Below, one piece after another: positions 7,309-10,862 of a DNA stretch of 10,862 bases (positions are counted from its first letter, which is position 1; every line of letters starts with the position of its first letter). This DNA comes from Planctomycetales bacterium (GTDB lineage Bacteria > Planctomycetota > Planctomycetia > Pirellulales > Thermoguttaceae), in NCBI GenBank assembly GCA_007122045.1, contig SKJM01000631.1:1-10862 (forward strand). The letters are read 5' to 3'. A program made the translations under genes and the position numbers. The notes beneath the pieces were generated by a model that was not told the origin of the DNA, ran no database searches, and saw only the letters and a list, made by a program, of their open reading frames with translations.

Positions 7309-8193
7309 TTAGGAACTCGTGGCTTCGGGGGCCGGGGGCCGCGGGGCCACGCGCCACATCCGAATCCGGCGGAAATCGGTCAGGAAATCGGTCATCGACG
7401 GCGGGCGGTCTTCCGGTCGCTTGGCCATCGAACGGCGGATCAATTGGGCGAACTCGGCCGTCAGGTTCTTGTCGGCCGCCTCCAGCGACGGCGGCGCGAC
7501 CTTCAGGTGCTTGTTCAGCAACTCGTTCGACGTGGTGGCGGTGAACGGCGGCTTGCTCGCAAGCAACTCGAAGATCGTACATGCGAAACTGTAAATATCC
7601 GCCCGCGGGTCGGCCACCGCACAGCGAATTTGTTCGGGCGCCATGTAGCTGCGCGTGCCCTGGAGCTTCGGCGCCCGGGCCAGCAGCCGGCCCAGCCCGC
7701 GCCGCGCCCGGTGCGCCAAGGCAAAGTCGATCAACTTGACGTGTCCCGTGTCGTCGACGAGGAAATTGTCCGGCTTCACGTCGCGGTGCACATAGCCGGC
7801 CTTGTGCAGGACCTCCAGTCCCACCGCCGCCTGCTCGACGATGCGTTCCAGCAGGTGGGCCATCGGCTCGACACCCTGACGGATGCGGTTCTTCATGTTC
7901 GGGGCGGCAAACCATTCCATCACCAGGTACGGCCGGCCGCGGTCGACGTCGTAATTCTCAATTTGGATGACGTTCGGGTGGACCAGGTCTCGCCCGATGG
8001 TATACTCCCAGCGGAGGTAGCCAATCTGTTCGCGGTCGCGGCGGGAGTCCTCCAGCAGGGTCTTCACGCAAACGCGACGCTGCTTCCGGTCGTCGTACGC
8101 CTGCCATATCTGGCTCGCACGCCCGGAGTGGACAACGTTCAACAACCGAAAGGGACCGAGATAACCTGGAGTTGCCGTGCTCACCGATGACAC
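7309..8193 (-). CDS. Soluble Hanks-type Ser/Thr protein kinase
   Basis: A 294-residue single-domain eukaryotic-like kinase without a transmembrane segment. Motifs: degenerate Gly loop VVHSGRASQIW (20-30), ATP Lys44 in VCVK, alpha-C Glu63, catalytic loop HRDVKPDN (136-143), metal-binding Asp156 in DFA instead of DFG, APE at 185-187, DIYSFA (199-204) and Arg259 in the C-lobe. All catalytic residues are present, so activity is likely, but the P-loop lacks most of its glycines and the DFG glycine is Ala158. Two GTG starts are possible, at 8193 and 8184; the latter overlaps the stop of a short upstream frame (GTGA), which favours coupled initiation there. The 25-nt spacing to accA suggests a shared transcript from the promoter at 8253-8281. 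Substrates unknown. Confidence 0.92.
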   Translation of the reverse strand: MSSVSTATPGYLGPFRLLNVVHSGRASQIWQAYDDRKQRRVCVKTLLEDSRRDREQIGYLRWEYTIGRDLVHPNVIQIENYDVDRGRPYLVMEWFAAPNMKNRIRQGVEPMAHLLERIVEQAAVGLEVLHKAGYVHRDVKPDNFLVDDTGHVKLIDFALAHRARRGLGRLLARAPKLQGTRSYMAPEQIRCAVADPRADIYSFACTIFELLASKPPFTATTSNELLNKHLKVAPPSLEAADKNLTAEFAQLIRRSMAKRPEDRPPSMTDFLTDFRRIRMWRVAPRPPAPEATSS

Positions 8194-8243
8194 TTTCTGC
8201 GGTACGGCCGGAGGAAGCCCAGCCCGCCGGCCGGGCTTTTCAT
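8181..8243 (-). CDS. Possible 20-codon upstream ORF in the kinase leader
   Basis: An ATG at 8243 opens a 20-residue frame (MKSPAGGLGF..., basic end RRKCHR) whose TGA (8183-8181) overlaps a GTG of the kinase frame (8184-8182) as GTGA. AGGAAG lies 3 nt upstream, but the predicted transcription start is only about 3 nt before the ATG, so initiation would be nearly leaderless. It contains a GC hairpin. No homology known; could be chance. Confidence 0.25.
   Translation of the reverse strand: MKSPAGGLGFLRPYRRKCHR
8221..8240. other. GC hairpin in the kinase 5' leader
   Basis: Perfect 6-bp arms AGCCCG (8221-8226) and CGGGCT (8232-8237) enclose a 5-nt loop and are followed on the plus strand by three more T. 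Read on the plus strand it looks like a short intrinsic terminator, but no plus-strand gene precedes it. Read on the minus strand it is a leader hairpin between the predicted kinase promoter and start codon. Confidence 0.4.
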
Positions 8244-8252
8244 GAGCTTCCT

Positions 8253-8281
8253 ATTCTAGCCGGTCCTTCTTCCCGCTGCAA
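8253..8281 (-). promoter_or_regulatory. Candidate promoter for the kinase-accA unit
   Basis: Minus strand TTGCAG (8281-8276), a 17-nt spacer and TAGAAT (8258-8253). The -10 matches the consensus at 5 of 6 positions. Transcription would start near 8246, about 53-62 nt before the kinase GTG codons. The architecture repeats that upstream of the lipoprotein gene. Confidence 0.45.
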
Positions 8282-8646
8282 CTCCCCGTTTCTCCTTCCC
8301 TCTTTTTGTCAATCGGCAAGATTCGCGGCCTCTCTGTAGCAATGGTATGGACTTTTCGGCCAAGTGAACCGCCTCTGCCCCCTCGCCGGCGGGGATCGCG
8401 GCCCGGCACCCGCCAAGATGCTGCGGACCTGAGCCTCGCCCGGCCGCCTAATGAGACCGGGAGACGCTGGCCGCTACGCGGGGGAATGGACCCCCTCGGT
8501 GGAGCGGTATTTGCTCCCAGGCAACGTGCGGAAAAGGTACTTGATTCAACTCGTGGCCGACCGTGGTACAGTTCACGGTGCCGTCGGCCAGAGCCGCGCG
8601 GCCTTGTTCAACTCCGACACCCAGTGTTGCCTTTGCCCGTCCTCGC
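8282..8646. other. Gene-poor stretch between the kinase promoter and the Mod relic
   Basis: Both strands have open frames here, as expected at this GC content, but none has a recognisable domain, a good start site or a family resemblance that I can name. The main structure is a long imperfect stem-loop at 8554-8590, listed separately. This may be decayed DNA at the edge of the accessory region. Confidence 0.45.
8545..8614. repeat. Stem-loop flanked by 8-bp direct repeats
   Basis: TGGCCGAC (8554-8561) and GTCGGCCA (8583-8590) are perfect 8-bp inverted arms; inside them ACCGTG and CACGGT form a second overlapping pair. The direct repeat TTCAACTC lies on each side (8545-8552 and 8607-8614). The layout recalls a very small inserted palindromic element, but could be chance. 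No T tract follows on either strand. Confidence 0.35.
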
Positions 8647-8964
8647 CTACACGCCGTACACGTTCAACACCTCGTCGCCGTAATGGTTGATCACCTTCAC
8701 CGCGATCTTGCCGCTTTCGGGCTTGCGGAAGGGGCGGCTGCGGCTGGAGTAGAGGTCGGACCAGGCCGCTTCGTCGATCTCGGCCCGCAGGGCGCGATGG
8801 AGCTTCTCGTAGGGCTCGTCGGCGCCGGTGAAATAGGCGTGGCGGACGAAGAAGCTCTCGCCGTTGTAATTGGTGTCGACAGGAATAGCGGCATGGTGCC
8901 GCTCGACGTAAGTTCGAGGAAAGTTTTCAATGTCCGTTTCTCGCGGTTTGTTAGCGCCATAGCG
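8647..8964 (-). pseudogene. C-terminal relic of a type III-like adenine-specific DNA methyltransferase (Mod)
   Basis: An open frame of 105 codons without a usable start, entered directly after an in-frame TAG at 8967-8965 and ending at TAG 8649-8647. It reads DIENFPRTYVERHHAAIPVD, then NYNGESFFVRHAYFTGADEP, AEIDEAAW, SRPFRKPESGKIAVKVINHY and GDEVLNVYGV. The ending GKIAVKVINHYGDEVLxVY is, from memory, the C-terminus of large Mod-type methyltransferases paired with type III-like Res helicases. The catalytic domains (AdoMet motif and D/NPPY) are absent, so hundreds of N-terminal residues have been lost. It follows the SatD-like gene on the same strand by 15 nt. The identification as Mod rather than another subunit of the same system is the less certain part; that it is a fragment is clear. 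Confidence 0.6.
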
Positions 8965-8997
8965 CTAAATTGAGCCAAATTAGCCTACAAGCGCTAA
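8951..8997. repeat. Palindrome cluster at the satD/mod junction
   Basis: TTAGCGC (8951-8957) and GCGCTAA (8962-8968) form a perfect 7-bp hairpin with a 4-nt loop. A third copy of the arm, GCGCTAA, is at 8991-8997, facing TTAGC at 8980-8984. The direct repeat AAATTGAGCC/AAATTAGCC (8967-8985) lies between them. The SatD stop codon (8982-8980) and the TAG that closes the Mod relic are both inside. No U tract follows, so this is not a standard intrinsic terminator. Confidence 0.5.
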
Positions 8998-9660
8998 TGT
9001 CCCGGACCCCATCCCTCCCCAGGAACGTGAGAATTGGCGTTCGGCTCGCGATATGGCAGGGCAGCATGCCCCCTGGAGGTGGCTATGCACGGTGGAATCG
9101 GCGATCTCCGGACTCCACAGATCGGCTATTTCGCCAAGCTTCAGGGACCGCACTGCGCCACTGACGGCGAGGGCTCGCTTTTGCGTCCAATGCCGCGTGA
9201 TGATCGAATCGATCAGGTCAAAGACGGTGTCCCACGGCGCGCTCTGCGAGGGATCGCCTAACCCGAACCACATACGACGCCCCTCGGGCGCTTCGCTTGC
9301 CAGTCGGCCGGAAAGGCGAAAGGCCTCGCCATCGCCCTCCGAGACACGCTCTTGCGGAACGAAATCGACGGTGCCGACCGCAACGGCCACCCGCGTGTCG
9401 CACGCCCCGGCGATCAGGAACGCGCGATAGTACAGTGCCGCCGCCAGGGCCTTGCTGGGGTCGGCCAGTAGCAGTTGCCAGGCATCGCCGCCATAGATGT
9501 CCAAGTCGAGCGGCATGACCGGTCCAAGCCAGCCCCGCATAACCGATGCTTCTTCTCGCATCAGTCGGTACAGCCTCTCGCGCGACGCCGGACCGTGCTT
9601 GGACGATGCGACAATGTCGCCGGTGATTACTGCGTATACTTTCCCGGGTTCAACCTTCAT
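8980..9660 (-). CDS. SatD-family protein with C-terminal helix-turn-helix-like segment
   Basis: A 226-residue protein recognised as SatD-family from its opening [14 protein letters not shown] (8-21), the [11 protein letters not shown] segment (55-65) and [10 protein letters not shown]...[12 protein letters not shown] (91-119). The GD-, GGD- and SGR-type motifs loosely recall nucleotide-cyclase/GGDEF-like folds; this is inference. Residues 157-210 ([25 protein letters not shown]...) look like a helix-turn-helix of the sigma-region-4 type. The family is named after an acid-tolerance locus of Streptococcus mutans and its biochemistry is unknown to me. Start ATG 9660 overlaps the preceding TGA as ATGA and has GGTGAC just upstream; an in-frame ATG at 9675 is an alternative. 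The frame appears full length, unlike its damaged neighbours. Confidence 0.72.
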   Translation of the reverse strand: MKVEPGKVYAVITGDIVASSKHGPASRERLYRLMREEASVMRGWLGPVMPLDLDIYGGDAWQLLLADPSKALAAALYYRAFLIAGACDTRVAVAVGTVDFVPQERVSEGDGEAFRLSGRLASEAPEGRRMWFGLGDPSQSAPWDTVFDLIDSIITRHWTQKRALAVSGAVRSLKLGEIADLWSPEIADSTVHSHLQGACCPAISRAERQFSRSWGGMGSGTLALVG

Positions 9661-10172
9661 ATCGTCACCATCCATTCGTGTTGAGCCGACATTGTGCTGG
9701 GGAACTTCGACCGGGTGCTGGCCCCCGTCTCGCGCAGGTGGTCGATGCGGAACGCGTACTCCTCCGCTTCCACGCTCACGCCCATCCAAATGTGCGGCAC
9801 CCACGGAAGCCGCGGGCTGAGTGCCAGCAACCGGTCGGAACGCTTGGTCAGCACCTGAAACCGGTGCCAGTGCGCCCGCCGCATCACGTCGAACACGCGC
9901 AGGATGAAGTCCTCGGGCAGCGCCTCGTGGAACAGGTCGCTCATCGAGTTGACGAAGATCGTGCGCGGTTTCTTCCATCGCAGCGGCAGTTCCAGCGCAT
10001 GCTCATGGGCGGTGACCCGGAACCCGCGCGCGTAGTTCGGCTGCCCCATCGCCTGGAGCCGCTTCGCCATCCGTTCCGCATAACAGTGCCTGCACCCCGG
10101 GCTGACCTTGGTGCAGCCGGTGCCCGGGTTCCAGGCGGACTGGGTCCATTCGATGGTTGAGTTGGTGGCCAT
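9657..10172 (-). CDS. DUF5131 (phage Gp37/Gp68) three-Cys-motif protein, C-terminally truncated
   Basis: A 171-residue protein starting [20 protein letters not shown], typical of the Gp37_Gp68/DUF5131 family. Cys20, Cys27 and Cys30 (C-x6-C-x2-C) form the family's three-cysteine motif, which resembles a radical-SAM-type Fe-S site. Further family blocks are [11 protein letters not shown] (73-83), [22 protein letters not shown] (94-115) and IWMGVSVE (128-135). Similarity stops at about residue 150 (HLRETG). Full family members run to roughly 230-250 residues and have a C-terminal VGGESG...FFKQWG region that is absent here; residues 151-171 look like read-through sequence. Upstream it is joined to the Res relic by TAATG, downstream to the SatD gene by ATGA. 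It may be inactive, or kept for coupling. In other genomes this family accompanies TcmP partners and R-M genes. Confidence 0.8.
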   Translation of the reverse strand: MATNSTIEWTQSAWNPGTGCTKVSPGCRHCYAERMAKRLQAMGQPNYARGFRVTAHEHALELPLRWKKPRTIFVNSMSDLFHEALPEDFILRVFDVMRRAHWHRFQVLTKRSDRLLALSPRLPWVPHIWMGVSVEAEEYAFRIDHLRETGASTRSKFPSTMSAQHEWMVTI

Positions 10173-10462
10173 TACACGGCGTTCCACGGGTCGGTGATTT
10201 CCACGAACGCCCAGCGGCCCCACTGGCCGGCGCCCAGAGCTTCTCGGCCGTGTCGGTCTTGGCCTGCTTGCCGGTCCGATCGCGGCCGGTCACCTCGACG
10301 ATAAGCTGTAGCGGATCGGCGGGGCCGCGGCCGTCGTCGAGGTGGACGATGAAGTCGGGCACGTAGTGCTTCTGCTCGCCGCCGACTGAAGAGGAAGTGC
10401 CTCGCAGGCTCCTCGAAGGGGGAGTTGATAATCGGGTTGGCGATGAGGGTACTGACGGACAT
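10172..10462 (-). pseudogene. Internally deleted relic of a type III-like Res (helicase/endonuclease) subunit
   Basis: From ATG 10462 the first 25 codons read like the N-terminus of Res-type DEAD/DEAH subunits (LIANPIINSPFEEPARHF). Immediately after, in a shifted frame, comes the C-terminal nuclease region ([35 protein letters not shown]). The original frame then resumes with [18 protein letters not shown] and a TAA at 10174-10172. The whole helicase core, expected to be many hundreds of residues, is missing. The PD-ExK-like motif is degraded (EVT where EVK is usual). Despite this, the frame from ATG 10462 to TAA stays open for 96 codons and overlaps the next start as TAATG. Family recognition is from memory of conserved end sequences. 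Confidence 0.72.
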
Positions 10463-10499
10463 CAGGAAACCCAGCGAGGGAAGATCACGGAACGGCCAC

Positions 10500-10528
10500 A
10501 GGATACCGCACCCTTCCGCCGGACGCAA
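10500..10528 (-). promoter_or_regulatory. Candidate promoter of the R-M relic operon
   Basis: Minus strand TTGCGT (10528-10523), exactly 17 nt, then TATCCT (10505-10500). The predicted start of transcription is near 10493, about 30 nt before ATG 10462. Both boxes are imperfect (3 and 4 of 6 matches). If used, it would transcribe the Res relic, the DUF5131 gene and the SatD gene. Confidence 0.3.
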
Positions 10529-10737
10529 GCGGGGGTGCAAGAAGTGGTGCAACCGTTCACCGGCCGGCCCGCAACGGGTCCATTGTTTGGGCAAGTTATT
10601 CGCTCCTGAACGCACGCTGACGGCATTGGGCGGCACCTTCCCGTCCGGAATCGGGTCGAGTACCATTCAAATAGTGGCGATACGCCTGCGTGGTTGTGAG
10701 CAGGGCAGCCTCGATGCGCCATGGAAGAATGGGCAAG

Positions 10738-10862
10738 ATGCGGTTGCCGTCGGCAGTCATCTGCGTTCTGCTTCTGGCGGGCCTCACCGACCGTGGCGAT
10801 GCGGCAGAGGCGGAAATCGGATTGTCGTCCCCAGTGAATGGTTATCCGGACACGTTGGGAGC
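10738..10862 (+). CDS. N-terminus of a secreted protein, cut by window edge
   Basis: The plus frame is open to the edge and gives 41 residues: MRLPSAVICVLLLAGL, then TDRGDAAEAEIGLSSPVNGY. The first 16 residues are a hydrophobic signal-peptide core after a basic start, with a possible signal peptidase I site in the GDAAEA stretch. GGAAGA at 10723-10728 lies 9 nt before ATG 10738; in-frame ATGs at 10729 and 10714 would add basic residues and are possible. The gene diverges from the R-M relic operon. Too little is visible to name a family. Confidence 0.5.
   Translation, partial: MRLPSAVICVLLLAGLTDRGDAAEAEIGLSSPVNGYPDTLG

Noticed and set aside
6126..7544. Plus-strand open frame of 472 codons
   Set aside because: Antisense to accA; its composition and lack of motifs mark it as a shadow.
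8221..8240. Plus-strand intrinsic terminator
   Set aside because: The stem and short T run fit, but no plus-strand gene lies upstream to be terminated; described as a leader hairpin instead.
8306..8683. Plus-strand 125-codon open frame and opposing minus-strand open stretch
   Set aside because: Both strands are open at once, there is no ribosome site, and no family is recognisable; treated as non-coding or decayed.

Overview
The window looks like a high-GC planctomycete chromosome, probably Pirellulales-like. The main evidence is a prepilin-type DUF1559 protein (N-terminal FTLVELLVVIAIIGILIALLLP-type segment, C-terminal H-x9-DG motif) directly behind a small carboxypeptidase-regulatory-like lipoprotein. 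This gene pair is greatly expanded in Planctomycetes and rare elsewhere. A soluble Ser/Thr kinase and a LexA with the SPNGVMCHLKALERKGFI helix-turn-helix fit the same group. The assignment rests on recalled family knowledge and was not tested by a search.

Region 1 (1-4126, all minus strand): a lipoprotein gene with a plausible sigma70-type promoter, then the DUF1559 pseudopilin, then fabH (3-oxoacyl-ACP synthase III), then an M3-family oligoendopeptidase F that runs off the left edge. Spacing is 16 nt between the first two and 25 nt between the last two; a 126-nt gap separates DUF1559 from fabH. Region 2 (4458-6214): a plus-strand NRDE/TANGO2-family protein with a long Lys/Ala-rich tail converges on minus-strand lexA, with an intrinsic terminator between them. 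Region 3 (6234-8281, minus strand): a Ser/Thr protein kinase gene leads a two-gene unit with accA, the carboxyltransferase alpha subunit of acetyl-CoA carboxylase. fabH and accA both belong to fatty-acid synthesis but sit in separate units.

Region 4 (8647-10528, minus strand) is the accessory part and the most interesting. It appears to be the wreck of a type III-like restriction-modification locus. A promoter is followed by a 96-codon relic joining the extreme N-terminus of a Res/helicase subunit to its extreme C-terminus. This relic overlaps (TAATG) a gene for a three-cysteine DUF5131 (phage Gp37/Gp68) protein that has lost its C-terminal part. That gene overlaps (ATGA) an apparently intact SatD-family gene, which is followed by a cluster of palindromes and then only the last ~105 codons of a methyltransferase-like Mod subunit. 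Both R-M subunits are destroyed while the two genes between them stay open and translationally coupled, so they may have a function independent of restriction. The right edge holds the start of a plus-strand secreted protein.

No rRNA, tRNA, CRISPR array or complete insertion sequence was recognised. All identifications come from reading translations and motifs by eye.
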